DNA of 64,000 nt from Gemmatimonadota bacterium. GTDB taxonomy: Bacteria; Gemmatimonadota; Gemmatimonadetes; Gemmatimonadales; Gemmatimonadaceae. The DNA is taken from assembly GCA_023249375.1 (NCBI GenBank), contig JAHFCT010000012.1:1-64000 (forward strand). Reading direction: 5' to 3'. Under the pieces are notes generated by a model. It worked only from the letters and a program-made list of their open reading frames with translations, searched no databases and was not told the DNA's origin. This document shows positions 1 through 9,525 of the stretch, one piece after another. Positions within the stretch are counted from its first letter, which is position 1; each line of letters opens with the position of its first letter. The position numbers and the translations under genes are program-made.

Positions 1-623
1 CTCAGGTAGCGCAGGCGCGGCAGCGAGAGATCGAGGATCGTCACCTTGGCGCCCATGCCGGCCGCCATCTTCGCCGCGTTTATGCCGACGATGCCGCCGC
101 CCAGCACCACGACGTTGGCCGGCTGTACGCCCGGCACGCCGCCCAGCAGCATGCCCAGCCCGCCGTACAGCTTCTCCAGGTACTTGGCGCCTTCCTGCAC
201 CGCCATGCGCCCGGCCACTTCGGACATCGGGATCAGCAGCGGCAAATCGCCGTTGACCAGCTCCACGGTCTCGTACGCAATGCACGTCGCGCCCGAATCG
301 ATGTGCGCCTTCGTGAGCTTCTCGTCCGCGGCAAAGTGGAAATAGGTGAAGAGCGTCTGGCCCTTCTTCATGCGCGGCCACTCGACCGCGATGGGCTCCT
401 TCACCTTGATGATCATCTCCGCTTCCTTCCACACTTCATCGGCCGTGTTGAGGATCTTGGCGCCGACGGCGACGTACTGCTCGTCGCTGAAGCCGCTCCC
501 CTCACCCGCCGACTTTTCGACGTACACGGTGTGCCCCGCCGACACGAGCGCTTCGACGCCGGCCGGCACGCACGAGACGCGATTTTCGTTGGTCTTAATT
601 TCCTTCGGGATGCCAATGCGCAT
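1..623 (-). CDS. ald: Alanine dehydrogenase, 3' end cut by window edge
   Basis: NAD-dependent oxidative deamination of L-alanine to pyruvate and ammonia, a cytosolic enzyme. About 207 N-terminal codons are present (family length about 370). The start [16 protein letters not shown] is the typical Ald opening, the substrate-domain stretch around [12 protein letters not shown] follows, and the NAD-binding glycine motif [10 protein letters not shown] is reached near residue 170 before the sequence leaves the window. ATG at 621-623 is preceded by a good promoter (665-694). The pyridine nucleotide transhydrogenase alpha subunit shares this fold, but the N-terminus matches Ald better. No operon partner is visible on this side. 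Confidence 0.93.
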   Translation of the reverse strand, partial: MRIGIPKEIKTNENRVSCVPAGVEALVSAGHTVYVEKSAGEGSGFSDEQYVAVGAKILNTADEVWKEAEMIIKVKEPIAVEWPRMKKGQTLFTYFHFAADEKLTKAHIDSGATCIAYETVELVNGDLPLLIPMSEVAGRMAVQEGAKYLEKLYGGLGMLLGGVPGVQPANVVVLGGGIVGINAAKMAAGMGAKVTILDLSLPRLRYL

Positions 624-664
624 GGTATGATCGCCGTTAGATGGTCATGGGATTCCAGCACCTA

Positions 665-694
665 ATTCTACCACTGAATTTGCATGACTGCCCA
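665..694 (-). promoter_or_regulatory. Putative sigma70 promoter for ald
   Basis: On the minus strand a TGGGCA -35 (689-694) and a TAGAAT -10 (665-670) are separated by 18 bp. The -10 lies about 40 bp before the ald ATG. The local sequence is AT-rich compared with the genes around it. The rest of the 624-749 gap shows no gene. Confidence 0.5.
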
Positions 695-749
695 CTCGTG
701 TTTCCCCTAAACGGAGTCAGGCAAATCCCCGTTGCGGCGCATGCTGCCG

Positions 750-2021
750 CTACCCCGGCCCCAAGCTGACAATCGTCTGCCGCTCCGGCCCAAAGAACTC
801 CCCGCACACCTCACGCGCCGCGTCAACGTCAATGGCGTCGATGCAGCGCAGCACTTCATCCAGCGGACGGAACGGCTCGTGGTACAGCTCCACCGCCGCC
901 GCGCGGTACATCCGCGCCGAGGGGCTCTCGAGGCCGAGCGTGATCTGGCCCTTCAGCTGCTGTCGTCCCTGCGCCAGTTCCGCCTCGGGAATGCCGTCAT
1001 CGGTCACACGGCGGAGTTCGGCTTGCACCGCCGCGAGCGCGTCATCACGCGTCTCGGGCGCGGTCCCCACATATACGCCATGCGCGCCCGTGAGCGAATG
1101 GAAGCTCTGGAACGTGTACACGCTGTACGCGAGCCCAAGTTCCTCGCGCACCTTCTGGAACAGCCGCGAACTCATGCCGCCGCCGAGCAGCGTGTCCACG
1201 AGCATCAGCGCATAGCGCCGCGGGTCGCGGTGCGGCACCGTGGGCGAGCCGAGCACGACGTGGCTCTGCGCGCCGTCACGCACCACATGCTTGGCCTGCG
1301 GCACCAGCGGCACGCCCTGCAGTTCCACCATCGGCGTGTCGTCGCCGCGCGGCAGGTCGGTCCATCCCGTCTCGGCCAGCACCTGCAGCAGCTGCTCGTG
1401 TGTCACGTTGCCCGCCGCCGACACCACCACGTGCGGCGGATGGTACGCCCGCGCATGCAGTGCACGCAGATCGTCCAGCTTCATCTGCGCCACCGTGTCG
1501 CGCGTCCCGAGAATCGAGTAACCCATGGGGTGCGTACCCCAGAGTGTCTCGTTGTGGAGCTCAAAGACGAGATCATCGGGCGTATCCTCCACCATCGAGA
1601 TCTCTTCGAGCACCACTTTCCGCTCGAGCCGCAGGTCCTCGGCCCGCAGCAGCGGGCGGAACATCAGGTCAAGCATCACGTCCGCGGCCTGCGGCAGGTG
1701 TTCGTCGAGCACGCGCGCCTGAAACGACGTATGCTCGCGCGACGTGTACGCGTCCAGCGAGCCGCCCAGTGACTCGAGCGACAGGGCCAGCTGGTGCGCG
1801 CTGCGCCGCTCCGTCCCCTTGAACACCAGGTGTTCGAGTAGATGCGAGACGCCCATCACGTCGCGCGCCTCATGCACCGACGCCGCGCGCACCCACGCAC
1901 CCAGCGCCACGGAACGCACGCCCGGATAGAACTCCGAGAGCACGGTCAAACCGTTGGGCAGCACGGTGCGCTGCACCCCAGTCTCAGGGGCGGACAACTC
2001 GAGTTCGGTGGGTGTGATCAT
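750..2021 (-). CDS. M16 family zinc metallopeptidase
   Basis: Insulinase/processing-peptidase-like (M16) endopeptidase of 423 aa. The inverted zinc motif HLLEH is near residue 60, and the downstream glutamate helix (ERKVVLEEI) that supplies the third ligand is about 75 residues later. The N-terminal strand TVLPNGLTVLSE is typical of the family. A C-terminal M16 half-domain follows, so this is the usual one-active-half plus partner arrangement of bacterial short M16 proteins. It lies just downstream of pnp on the same strand, the common bacterial arrangement (pnp followed by an M16 gene). I used ATG at 2019-2021; a TTG three codons earlier is possible. No signal peptide is evident, so it is probably cytosolic. 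Confidence 0.9.
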   Translation of the reverse strand: MITPTELELSAPETGVQRTVLPNGLTVLSEFYPGVRSVALGAWVRAASVHEARDVMGVSHLLEHLVFKGTERRSAHQLALSLESLGGSLDAYTSREHTSFQARVLDEHLPQAADVMLDLMFRPLLRAEDLRLERKVVLEEISMVEDTPDDLVFELHNETLWGTHPMGYSILGTRDTVAQMKLDDLRALHARAYHPPHVVVSAAGNVTHEQLLQVLAETGWTDLPRGDDTPMVELQGVPLVPQAKHVVRDGAQSHVVLGSPTVPHRDPRRYALMLVDTLLGGGMSSRLFQKVREELGLAYSVYTFQSFHSLTGAHGVYVGTAPETRDDALAAVQAELRRVTDDGIPEAELAQGRQQLKGQITLGLESPSARMYRAAAVELYHEPFRPLDEVLRCIDAIDVDAAREVCGEFFGPERQTIVSLGPG

Positions 2022-2082
2022 CGGTGACAAAGAACGACGCGGGGACTGCCGTCGTCAACCCGCGCGGCGATCGAATGACAAA

Positions 2083-2113
2083 GGGGGAACCGCGACCCCG
2101 TCGCAGTTCCCCC
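2083..2113 (-). terminator. Hairpin terminator after pnp
   Basis: GGGGGAAC (2083-2090) pairs with GTTCCCCC (2106-2113), with an inner GCGAC/GTCGC stem (2092-2096/2100-2104). On the minus strand the stem is followed by TTTGTCATT, a weak U-rich tail. It lies 70 bp downstream of the pnp stop and before the M16 gene, so it likely ends or attenuates the rpsO-pnp transcript. Confidence 0.6.
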
Positions 2114-2182
2114 CGTCACTCCTTCGCGCCCCGTCGCGCGCGTCAACCTTCGCGGTCGACGTCGCGCCGCGCCACGCGCAGG

Positions 2183-4453
2183 CTACTTACGCGGCCCGCG
2201 CCCACCACGGCCGCCACGGCCGCGATCGCCACCTTCACGGCGCGGACGCTCGTGGTGCTGCTCGCCGCCGTCGGCGGCCGGCGCTTCCGGCGCGCCTTCC
2301 GTCGTGGCGTAGGCATCACCCTCGGGCGCAGCGGTCGCGGCCGGCGCGGCGCCGGCTTCGCCGGCACCCGGCTTCGGCAGCAACGCCTTCATCGAAAGGC
2401 GCAGGCGGCCGCGCTCGTCGCGCTCCACCAGCTTCACCGTCACGACTTCACCCTTCTTCACCACGTCTTCCGGCTTCTCGACGCGCGTGTGGCGCATCTC
2501 CGAGACGTGCAGCAGCGCTTCGGTGCCCGGCATGATCTCGATGAACGCGCCGAACGCGGTCACGCTCTTCACCGTGCCCTGATACGTCAGGCCAACTTCG
2601 GGCTCGGCGGTGATCGCCGCCACCATCTGGCGCGCGCGCTCCATCGCTTCGCCACCCACGGCCGCGATCGTCACCAGGCCGGTGTCGTCCACCGTCACCT
2701 CGGCGCCCGTCTCGTCCTGGATGCCGCGAATCGTCTTGCCCTTCGGGCCGATGAGATCGCCGATCTTCTCGGGGTTGATGTTCATCGTCACGATGCGCGG
2801 CGCCCACGGCGACAGCTCCGGACGCACCGTCGGCAGCGCCTTGTTCATCTCGCCCAGAATGTGCAAGCGACCCAGTTTGGCCTGCGCCAGCGCCTCGGCC
2901 ATGATCTTGAGGTCGAGTCCCTGGATCTTGATGTCCATCTGGATCGACGTGATGCCGTCCTTCGTGCCGGCTACCTTGAAGTCCATGTCGCCGAGGTGGT
3001 CTTCGGTGCCGAGGATATCGGTGAGGATGGCGTACTTCTTCCCTTCCTTGATGAGCCCCATCGCGACGCCGGCCACCGCGCCCTTGAGCGGGATGCCCGC
3101 GTCAAAGCACGAGAGCGAGCCGCCGCAGACCGTGGCCATCGAGGACGAGCCGTTGCTCTCGAGCACGTCGGAGACGATGCGGATGGTGTACGGGAATTCC
3201 GCGAAGTCGGGAAGCACGCCCTGAATGGCGCGCTCGGCCAGGTTGCCGTGGCCAATCTCGCGGCGGCTCGTGCCGCGCATCGGGCGCACTTCGCCCGTGG
3301 AGAACGGCGGGAAGTTGTAGTGCAGCATGAACGCCTTGGTGGTTTCCTTGGCGTCGTCGATGCTGTCCATGCGTTGCACGTCGTTGGCCGTTCCGAGCGT
3401 CGCCGCCACGAGGGCCTGCGTCTGGCCGCGCGTGAAGAGCGCCGAGCCGTGAGCGCGCGGCAGCACGCTGGCGTCGATGCTGATGGGGCGCACTTCGGTG
3501 GGTTTGCGGCCGTCGACGCGCAGGCCCGTCTCGAGCACCTGCTCGCGGAGCGCGTTGTACTCGAGGTCGCCAAGCACGTTGCCGATGAACGGCACCTGCT
3601 CGGGGGTGAGCGACGCCGTCAGATCCGTCTTCACCGCGTCCTTCACGGCCTCGACGGCCTGAATGCGCGTGTGCTTTTCCTTCTGGTTGATGGCGGCTTC
3701 GATCTTCGACTTGGCGGCCTTGGTCACGATCTTCTGGACGTCCGCCGGCGTCTCGTTCTTGCTCCACTCCATCTTCTCGACCGTGATCTTCGAGAGCAGC
3801 TCTTCTTGCATCGCGATCAGCTCGCGAATGCCGCCCTGTGCGATCTCGAGGCCCTTGATGACGTCATCTTCGCCGATCTCCAGCGCGCCGCCCTCGACCA
3901 TCATGATCGAGTCCTGCGAGCCGGCGACCACGAGATCGAGGTCGGAGAACTCGAGCGCCTGGAACGTCGGGTTCAGCACCCACTTGTTCTCCACGCGGCC
4001 CACGCGCACGCCGGCAATCGGGCCGGCCCACGGGATGCGGCTCGCGCTCAGTGCGAACGACGTGGCGACGAGGCCGAGCACGTCGGCGTCATTCTCCTGG
4101 TCCGCGCTGATGACGTAGATGAAGACCTGAACTTCGTTCTGGAAGCCTTCCGGGAAGAGCGGGCGGATGGAGCGGTCGATGATGCGGCACGAGAGGATTT
4201 CCTCGTCGCGCGGCCGTCCTTCCCGCTTGATGAAGCCGCCCGGGATCTTGCCCGCGGCGTAGGTCTTTTCCTTGTACTCGACGGTCAGCGGGAAGAAGGG
4301 CAGCGTGCTCTTCTTGTCGCTGACAGTGACGGCCGCGAGGACCATCGTGTCGCCGAACTGGACGAGCGCCGATCCGGCGGCCTGCTTGGCCATCCGCCCC
4401 GTCTCGATGACGAGCTTGCGACCGGCAAAGGTCCGCTCAATGCGATGCATCAT
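2183..4453 (-). CDS. pnp: Polyribonucleotide nucleotidyltransferase (PNPase)
   Basis: Phosphorolytic 3'-5' exoribonuclease of the RNA degradosome. At 756 aa it has the full order: RNase PH-like domain 1 (about 10-145), alpha-helical linker, RNase PH-like domain 2 (about 320-540, with [16 protein letters not shown] and the [12 protein letters not shown] stretch), KH domain (about 560-620, [19 protein letters not shown]) and S1 domain (about 630-700). After S1 there is an acidic/alanine-rich linker and a tail rich in Arg-Gly ([12 protein letters not shown] end), longer than in many PNPases and possibly RNA-binding. It lies 75 bp after rpsO, the conserved rpsO-pnp pair known for pnp autocontrol in other bacteria. 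ATG at 4451-4453; a second ATG follows directly. Confidence 0.97.
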   Translation of the reverse strand: MMHRIERTFAGRKLVIETGRMAKQAAGSALVQFGDTMVLAAVTVSDKKSTLPFFPLTVEYKEKTYAAGKIPGGFIKREGRPRDEEILSCRIIDRSIRPLFPEGFQNEVQVFIYVISADQENDADVLGLVATSFALSASRIPWAGPIAGVRVGRVENKWVLNPTFQALEFSDLDLVVAGSQDSIMMVEGGALEIGEDDVIKGLEIAQGGIRELIAMQEELLSKITVEKMEWSKNETPADVQKIVTKAAKSKIEAAINQKEKHTRIQAVEAVKDAVKTDLTASLTPEQVPFIGNVLGDLEYNALREQVLETGLRVDGRKPTEVRPISIDASVLPRAHGSALFTRGQTQALVAATLGTANDVQRMDSIDDAKETTKAFMLHYNFPPFSTGEVRPMRGTSRREIGHGNLAERAIQGVLPDFAEFPYTIRIVSDVLESNGSSSMATVCGGSLSCFDAGIPLKGAVAGVAMGLIKEGKKYAILTDILGTEDHLGDMDFKVAGTKDGITSIQMDIKIQGLDLKIMAEALAQAKLGRLHILGEMNKALPTVRPELSPWAPRIVTMNINPEKIGDLIGPKGKTIRGIQDETGAEVTVDDTGLVTIAAVGGEAMERARQMVAAITAEPEVGLTYQGTVKSVTAFGAFIEIMPGTEALLHVSEMRHTRVEKPEDVVKKGEVVTVKLVERDERGRLRLSMKALLPKPGAGEAGAAPAATAAPEGDAYATTEGAPEAPAADGGEQHHERPRREGGDRGRGGRGGRGPRK

Positions 4454-4528
4454 GTTGTTTTTTCTCGGGAGAATGCAAAACGCGCGGGCCGCCGTGAATG
4501 CGTCCGCGCGATCTGCGTTGCGTGGTGC

Positions 4529-4789
4529 TTAGTAGCGCAGGCCCAGGTCTGCGATGAGTTTGCGGTACGATTCGATGTCCGTGCGCCGGAGATACGTCAG
4601 CAAGCGCTTGCGCTGGCCGACCATCTTGAGGAGGCCGCGGCGGCCATGGTGGTCCTTGGCATGCAGACGGAAGTGATCAGTGAGGTAGTTGATCCGTTCC
4701 GTGAGAATACCGACCTGGACAGGCGTCGAGCCGGTGTCGGTCTCGTGGCGGCGATTCTTGGCGATCGCCGGGGTCTTATCAAATGGCAT
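4529..4789 (-). CDS. rpsO: 30S ribosomal protein S15
   Basis: Primary 16S rRNA-binding protein of the small subunit platform, 86 aa (normal 85-89). It shows the conserved core [15 protein letters not shown] and the rRNA-contact helix [25 protein letters not shown]. It is upstream of pnp on the same strand. The leader contains a strong hairpin and a TATAAC box; S15 and PNPase leaders are regulatory in other bacteria, but I see no recognisable known S15 leader class. Confidence 0.98.
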   Translation of the reverse strand: MPFDKTPAIAKNRRHETDTGSTPVQVGILTERINYLTDHFRLHAKDHHGRRGLLKMVGQRKRLLTYLRRTDIESYRKLIADLGLRY

Positions 4790-4849
4790 TTCCTGGTTCT
4801 CTGCGAACTACGGTGACTTAGGCCGATTCCGTTATAGCTGTTGAACTTA

Positions 4850-4886
4850 CCGCCCCGTGGGCCTTCTGTAAAGGCCCACGGGGCGG
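4850..4886 (-). terminator. Strong hairpin between rseP and rpsO
   Basis: A perfect 16-bp stem (4850-4865 with 4871-4886) and a 5-nt loop. It is about 140 bp past the rseP stop and about 60 bp before the rpsO ATG. There is no U-tract on either strand, so it may be a rho-independent-like stop for the dxr-rseP transcript, a protective 5' hairpin, or a regulatory leader element of rpsO. A TATAAC box follows it on the minus strand, with no convincing -35. Confidence 0.5.
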
Positions 4887-4895
4887 GATTCAGGA

Positions 4896-5026
4896 CATTG
4901 ATCACGGATCAGGATTCCGGATCACGAATCCGGAGTCCGATGGCGATGATCCGAGCCCCGTCACCGATCCATCGCGATCTTTACCCTCAATCGAAATCCC
5001 TAATCGAAATCCGTGATCCATGTCCT
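4896..5026. repeat. Degenerate intergenic repeat (GATCC / CGAAATCC type)
   Basis: Low-complexity stretch built from variants of ATCCGGATC, CGAAATCC and GTGATCC. It starts at the rseP stop codon and runs to the hairpin before rpsO. The end beside rseP (about 5000-5026) is nearly the same as 61295-61325 beside the nadK stop, sharing ATCCGTGATCC-TGTCCTC. Base composition is clearly lower in G+C than the genes. No ORF of note lies inside. Confidence 0.7.
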
Positions 5027-6223
5027 CTATCTGAAGAGTGCAACGAGATCATTGAACATCACCACCGCAAACAAGGCTACAATCGCCGCCAGCCCCACCC
5101 GCATCACATTCTCGCGGGTACGCACGGTGAACGGCTTCCCCTTGATCGACTCGGCGACCGTCATCAGCACCTGACCGCCGTCCAGAATCGGCACAGGCAG
5201 CAGGTTCAGAATGGCTAAGTTGATGCTAAGAAAAGCGATGAGCGCCCACACCGACTCCAGTCCCGTGCGCGCGGCCGCGACCGACGTACGGGCGATCGCC
5301 ACGGGGCCGCCAAGGTTCTTCACGGATATCGAGCCACGCAGCAGGCCGCCGACGACACCCACCACCGAACTTGCCATCGCCCATGTGGCCCGCCAGCCCG
5401 CCCCGACGGCCGGCACCAATCCAAGGCGGTCGCGCTCGACACGATCCTTGGGATAGGCGCCAACGCGTCCGACCATGATGGCCTTCCCCGTGGCCGCATC
5501 CGCACCCTTCTGGGAAACGGGCGTCATCTCAAGCGTGAGCGGCGACCCGTGACGCTCGATCCCGATGGCGATCTGCTTCCCCGCCGAACCAGAGACGGTG
5601 ACGAGCAGGTCATTCCAGGTCCGTACCCGGACGCCGTTGATCGCCGTGATGGAATCGCCCGGCTGAAGCCCCGCCTTCTCGGCGGGCATCCCCGCAACGA
5701 GAGAGTCCACAACGGCCGGCACGTACGGCCGGCCGTAATACGCGAACACACCGGTCGAAACAACAAGCGTGAGGATGACATTCATCGTCACGCCTGCGAG
5801 CATGATCACTACCCGCGCCCAGAGCGGCTTGCTCTCAAACCAACGGTCAGGCGGCACCGGCTTGGGCCCGAAGGGAACCATCGCCTCTTCATCCCAATCC
5901 GCAGGCTTCGCCTCCCCGCTCCCCTGCACCTCACCCTGCCCCTTCCCCTGCGCCTGCTTTTGCTCGTGCCCTTCAGGCGTGCCACCTTCGATCAGCGCCA
6001 TCGTCTCGTCCTCGCGAGACGCCATCCGCACGTAGCCGCCGATCGGCAGCCAGGCCAGCACGTACTCGGTCTCGCCGCGGCGCATCTTCCACAAGGCGCG
6101 GCCGAAGCCGAGCGAGAAACGCGGCGCGTACACGCCCGTCCACTTGGCGGCCAGAAAATGCCCGAGCTCGTGCACGAAAATCACGAGCCCAAGAACGAGC
6201 ACCGGGGCGAGCCATGCTAGCAT
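5027..6223 (-). CDS. rseP: Site-2 protease RseP (M50 zinc metalloprotease)
   Basis: Inner-membrane intramembrane protease that cleaves anti-sigma factors and signal-peptide remnants; 398 aa. The first membrane segment carries the zinc motif HELGH (about residue 20), a PDZ domain is at about 190-270 (AGLQPGDSITAINGVRV), and the C-terminal membrane segment carries the NLLPVPILDGG (LDG) motif. Between the first membrane segment and the PDZ there is a hydrophilic insertion of about 50 residues rich in Gln, Gly, Lys and Glu. ATG at 6221-6223 gives MLAWLAPVL; the longer frame upstream is not conserved-looking. It overlaps the dxr stop by 7 nt, the usual uppS-cdsA-dxr-rseP order. Confidence 0.95.
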   Translation of the reverse strand: MLAWLAPVLVLGLVIFVHELGHFLAAKWTGVYAPRFSLGFGRALWKMRRGETEYVLAWLPIGGYVRMASREDETMALIEGGTPEGHEQKQAQGKGQGEVQGSGEAKPADWDEEAMVPFGPKPVPPDRWFESKPLWARVVIMLAGVTMNVILTLVVSTGVFAYYGRPYVPAVVDSLVAGMPAEKAGLQPGDSITAINGVRVRTWNDLLVTVSGSAGKQIAIGIERHGSPLTLEMTPVSQKGADAATGKAIMVGRVGAYPKDRVERDRLGLVPAVGAGWRATWAMASSVVGVVGGLLRGSISVKNLGGPVAIARTSVAAARTGLESVWALIAFLSINLAILNLLPVPILDGGQVLMTVAESIKGKPFTVRTRENVMRVGLAAIVALFAVVMFNDLVALFR

Positions 6224-7350
6224 CCGAGCGTCTCCCTGACGGTTCGCCGTGCCACGGCATCGGCGTGCCACAATGCTTCAAGATCACCACCGGCGAGTCC
6301 GGCGTGACGATCCAATGCTGCTGATATGCCGTCCGCAATCGCGCCGAATGCTACTCGACCCTCGAGGAACAGCGCGACCGCCTGCTCATTCGCACCGTTG
6401 AACACGGCAGGCGCTGCGCCGCCCGCTCGCCCGGCGGAAACGCCAAGTTGCAGGCAGGGGAAGGTGTCATGGCGCACTGGCTCAAAGGTCAGCCGCGCCG
6501 CTGCCAGTGCATCGAACACCGGAATCCCCGCGTCCTCGAGCCGTTCCGGATGCGACAGTGCGTACAGAATGGGGAGTTCCATTGAAGGCACGCCGAGCTG
6601 AGCCAGCACGCTGCCGTCGCGGAACTCCACCATCGAATGCACGATGCTCTGCGGATGCACCACGACGTCGATCTGGTCGTACCCCACGCCGAACAGGAAG
6701 TGCGCCTCGATCACCTCGAGCGCCTTGTTGGCGAGCGTGGCGCTGTCCACCGTGATCTTGCGCCCCATCGACCACGTCGGGTGGTTCAGCGCATCCCGCA
6801 CGGACGCGGCGCGTACCCTCTCGGCCGGCCACTCACGGAACGGCCCGCCCGATGCCGTGATCACCAGGCGGCGCACGTCGGCCGCGCTGCGACCGCCGAG
6901 ACACTGGAGGATCGCCGAGTGCTCGCTGTCAACCGGCACCACGCGGCCACCGCCGCGACGCGCGGCGGCATCCACGAGCGCGCCGCCCACCACCAGCGAT
7001 TCCTTGTTGGCCAGCGCCACGCGCTTCCCTGCCTCGAGTGCCGCGAGCGTCGCGTCGAGTCCCGCCGCGCCAACGATGGCGTTGAGCACGACATCAACGT
7101 TTGGCAGTCGTGCGGCTTCGAGGAGGGCGTTCGCGCCGCGTCGCCACGACGCCGGCGCGTCGCCGTCTCCCTCGACGAGCGCCACGAAGTCGGGCTTCCA
7201 CGCGGCCACCTGCTCCCGCAGCAGCGCGGCGTTCCCGTGCGCCGTCATCGCACGCACCGCAAACCGTTCACGATGGCGCGACAGCACGCGCAGGGCCGTC
7301 GTGCCAATCGACCCGGTGGAGCCGAGGAGGGCGACTCCCTGCGGCGGCAT
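6217..7350 (-). CDS. dxr: 1-deoxy-D-xylulose-5-phosphate reductoisomerase
   Basis: Second step of the MEP isoprenoid pathway: DXP to 2-C-methyl-D-erythritol 4-phosphate with NADPH. 377 aa, normal length. NADPH-binding start VALLGSTGSIGTTALRVL, metal/substrate motif PVDSEHSAI near 145, and ITASGGPFREW near 175 are all visible. Overlaps cdsA by one base and rseP by seven, so the genes are probably translated from one mRNA. dxs, the first pathway enzyme, is at the far right end of the window. Confidence 0.97.
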   Translation of the reverse strand: MPPQGVALLGSTGSIGTTALRVLSRHRERFAVRAMTAHGNAALLREQVAAWKPDFVALVEGDGDAPASWRRGANALLEAARLPNVDVVLNAIVGAAGLDATLAALEAGKRVALANKESLVVGGALVDAAARRGGGRVVPVDSEHSAILQCLGGRSAADVRRLVITASGGPFREWPAERVRAASVRDALNHPTWSMGRKITVDSATLANKALEVIEAHFLFGVGYDQIDVVVHPQSIVHSMVEFRDGSVLAQLGVPSMELPILYALSHPERLEDAGIPVFDALAAARLTFEPVRHDTFPCLQLGVSAGRAGGAAPAVFNGANEQAVALFLEGRVAFGAIADGISAALDRHAGLAGGDLEALWHADAVARRTVRETLGC

Positions 7351-8204
7351 CAGGGCCGGTAGGTGAGGAAGCTCCCGAGGAGCACGTAGCCAACGGGGAG
7401 CGTGAACAGCAGCGAGTCGACGCGGTCAAGCACGCCGCCGTGGCCGGGAATGAGCCGCGAACTGTCCTTCACGCCTGCCTCACGCTTGAACATCGACTCA
7501 GCGAGGTCGCCAATCTGTGCGGCGAGGCTGAGCCCGACGCCGACGGCCACGATCCCCACCGGCCGAAGCGAGAGATGCGCGAGCGGCGGCAGTGCGTATT
7601 CGGCCAGGGCCCACGTGGTGAGCACGCTCGCGGCGACCGCGCCGTACGCTCCAGCCCACGTCTTTCCCGGGCTCACCGAGGGCATGAGCTTGGTTCGCCC
7701 CCACGCGCGGCCGGCGAGAAACGCGCCCGTGTCGTTGAGCCACGTCACGAGCACGGGCAGCAGCACGAGCGCGGCGCCGCCGCGCGCATCCACAACGAAC
7801 GCGTGATAGCGCAAGGCGTACGCGAAGCTCAGCATGCCGCCGGTGTAGACGATGCCAACAAGTGTCGCGCCCACGGCGGCCATGGGATGGCCAGCCGAGC
7901 CGCGCGCAAACAGCGCCACTGTCAGCAGCAGAGGCACGAGCAGCGCGACCACGCTCACCGGCGGCACCCAGAATCCGAGAAACCGCGCATGCACCACCAC
8001 CGGCAGCGCCGCGCTCAGCGCGACGCCCACCGTGTAGAGCGGCCGCACGCCGCGCGCTTCGGCAAGCCGAAAGAACTCCCAGCAGGCGATGCCCGCGGCC
8101 ACCGCAAGCATCGTCACCAGCGCTGGGCCGCCGGCCCAGACGCAGGCAACCACGATCGGAATGAGCACGATCGCGACCAGCACGCGCTTGGCAAACTCTC
8201 TCAC
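7350..8204 (-). CDS. cdsA: Phosphatidate cytidylyltransferase
   Basis: Makes CDP-diacylglycerol from phosphatidic acid and CTP in the inner membrane. 284 aa with about eight hydrophobic segments. The C-terminal CDS signature is clear: SMFKREAGVKDSSRLIPGHG followed by GVLDRVDS, near residues 220-250. Start is GTG at 8202-8204; the first segment begins at once (FAKRVLVAIVLIPIVVACVW). Sits between uppS and dxr in the classical order. Confidence 0.95.
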   Translation of the reverse strand: MREFAKRVLVAIVLIPIVVACVWAGGPALVTMLAVAAGIACWEFFRLAEARGVRPLYTVGVALSAALPVVVHARFLGFWVPPVSVVALLVPLLLTVALFARGSAGHPMAAVGATLVGIVYTGGMLSFAYALRYHAFVVDARGGAALVLLPVLVTWLNDTGAFLAGRAWGRTKLMPSVSPGKTWAGAYGAVAASVLTTWALAEYALPPLAHLSLRPVGIVAVGVGLSLAAQIGDLAESMFKREAGVKDSSRLIPGHGGVLDRVDSLLFTLPVGYVLLGSFLTYRP

Positions 8205-8216
8205 GTGAGCGCCAGG

Positions 8217-8963
8217 CTACGCGGAGACGCGGCCGAAGCGGCGCTCGCGGCTCTGAAAATCGAGGATCGCCTGATACAACTCGGCCCGCCCGAAGTCGGG
8301 CCACAGCACCGGCGAGATGTGCAGCTCCGTGTACGCGAGCTGCCAAAGCAGGAAGTTGGAGATCCGCTTCTCGCCCGAGGTGCGGATGAGCAGATCCGGG
8401 TCGGGACATCCCGCGGTGAACAGCCGGTCGGTGACCGCGGCCTCGTCCACCTGCGCCGGTGACATCCGTCCCGCCGCGACCTCCTCGGCGATCAACCGCG
8501 CGGCGCGCACCAGTTCAGCGCGCGCACCGTACGAGATGAACAGGTTGAGCACCAGCTTGGTGTTGTGCGTGGTCTGCGCCATGATGCCGTCGACCGACGC
8601 GCGCTGCCGCGCCGGCAGGCGGTCGAGATCGCCAAGAAAGATCACGCGCACGCCCTGCTGGTCGAGCTCGTTGGCCTCTTTCTGGATGTACTCCTCGAGC
8701 AGCGACATCAGCGCCGACACTTCGGTCGCCGGGCGCTGCCAATTCTCCTGCGAGAAGGCGAACAGCGAGAGCACCTCGACCCCGGCCTCGATGGCCGCCT
8801 CCACCACTTCGCGCACCGACTTCATGCCGTTGCGGTGGCCCACCGGCCGCGGAAGCATGCGCTCGCGCGCCCAGCGCCCGTTGCCGTCCATGATGATCGC
8901 AACATGGCGCGGGATCGCGCCCTGCGCGCGCACCTGGGCGAGGAGTTGGTCGGCGGCGCTCAT
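8217..8963 (-). CDS. uppS: Undecaprenyl diphosphate synthase (cis-prenyltransferase)
   Basis: Makes the C55 lipid carrier for peptidoglycan and O-antigen. 248 aa. Conserved region I HVAIIMDGNGRWARER (about 19-34) with the catalytic Asp, GHRNGMKSVREVV, the FSQENWQRP region, and the C-terminal LIRTSGEKRISNFLLWQ (about 195-212) are all present. Ends 12 bp before cdsA and starts 7 bp after frr. Confidence 0.97.
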   Translation of the reverse strand: MSAADQLLAQVRAQGAIPRHVAIIMDGNGRWARERMLPRPVGHRNGMKSVREVVEAAIEAGVEVLSLFAFSQENWQRPATEVSALMSLLEEYIQKEANELDQQGVRVIFLGDLDRLPARQRASVDGIMAQTTHNTKLVLNLFISYGARAELVRAARLIAEEVAAGRMSPAQVDEAAVTDRLFTAGCPDPDLLIRTSGEKRISNFLLWQLAYTELHISPVLWPDFGRAELYQAILDFQSRERRFGRVSA

Positions 8964-8970
8964 CGGCCGC

Positions 8971-9525
8971 TCAAACCTCCATGATCTCGGCTTCCTTCGC
9001 CTTGCTCAGCGCATCCACCTTGCTGATGTGGTCATCGTGCATCTTCTGCAGCTCCTTCTCGGCGTGTTTCACATCGTCCTCGGACACGCCGTCGAGCTTC
9101 TTGAGCACGTCGCGGGCATGCGTGCGCGCGTGACGGATGGCGATGTGCCCATCCTCGACGTACTTGTGCACGAGCTTCACCAGCTCCTTGCGCCGCTGCT
9201 CATTCATCGCCGGCAGCGGCACGCGGATGAACGTGCCCTGGATGGCCGGGTCAAAGCCGAGTCCCGACTCGCGGATGGCCTTTTCGACGGCGCGAATCTG
9301 TCCCTTGTCGAACGGCGTGACGATGAGCGCGCGCGGCTCGGGTGCGTTGACCGACGCTACCTGGTTGAGCGACACCAGCGCGCCGTACGCCTCCACCTTC
9401 ACCGCGTCGAGCATGCTGGGCGCCGCCTTGCCGGAGCGCACGGACATGAACTCGCGCTTCACCGCCTCGATGCCCTTTTCCATGTGGGCGCGGCATTCCT
9501 TCGTGATGTCTGCAATGGTCGTCAT
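8971..9525 (-). CDS. frr: Ribosome recycling factor
   Basis: Splits post-termination ribosomes with EF-G. 184 aa, usual length (about 185). It shows the three-helix-bundle parts [21 protein letters not shown], the central beta domain, and [21 protein letters not shown]. Its ATG forms an ATGA overlap with the pyrH stop (9522-9525), the conserved pyrH-frr coupling. Confidence 0.98.
   Translation of the reverse strand: MTTIADITKECRAHMEKGIEAVKREFMSVRSGKAAPSMLDAVKVEAYGALVSLNQVASVNAPEPRALIVTPFDKGQIRAVEKAIRESGLGFDPAIQGTFIRVPLPAMNEQRRKELVKLVHKYVEDGHIAIRHARTHARDVLKKLDGVSEDDVKHAEKELQKMHDDHISKVDALSKAKEAEIMEV

Noticed and set aside
2024-4816. Very long plus-strand open frame (930 codons) opposite pnp and rpsO
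   Set aside because: It is the antisense of conserved pnp/rpsO and its translation is His/Arg/Leu-rich without any domain; typical shadow frame in high-G+C DNA.
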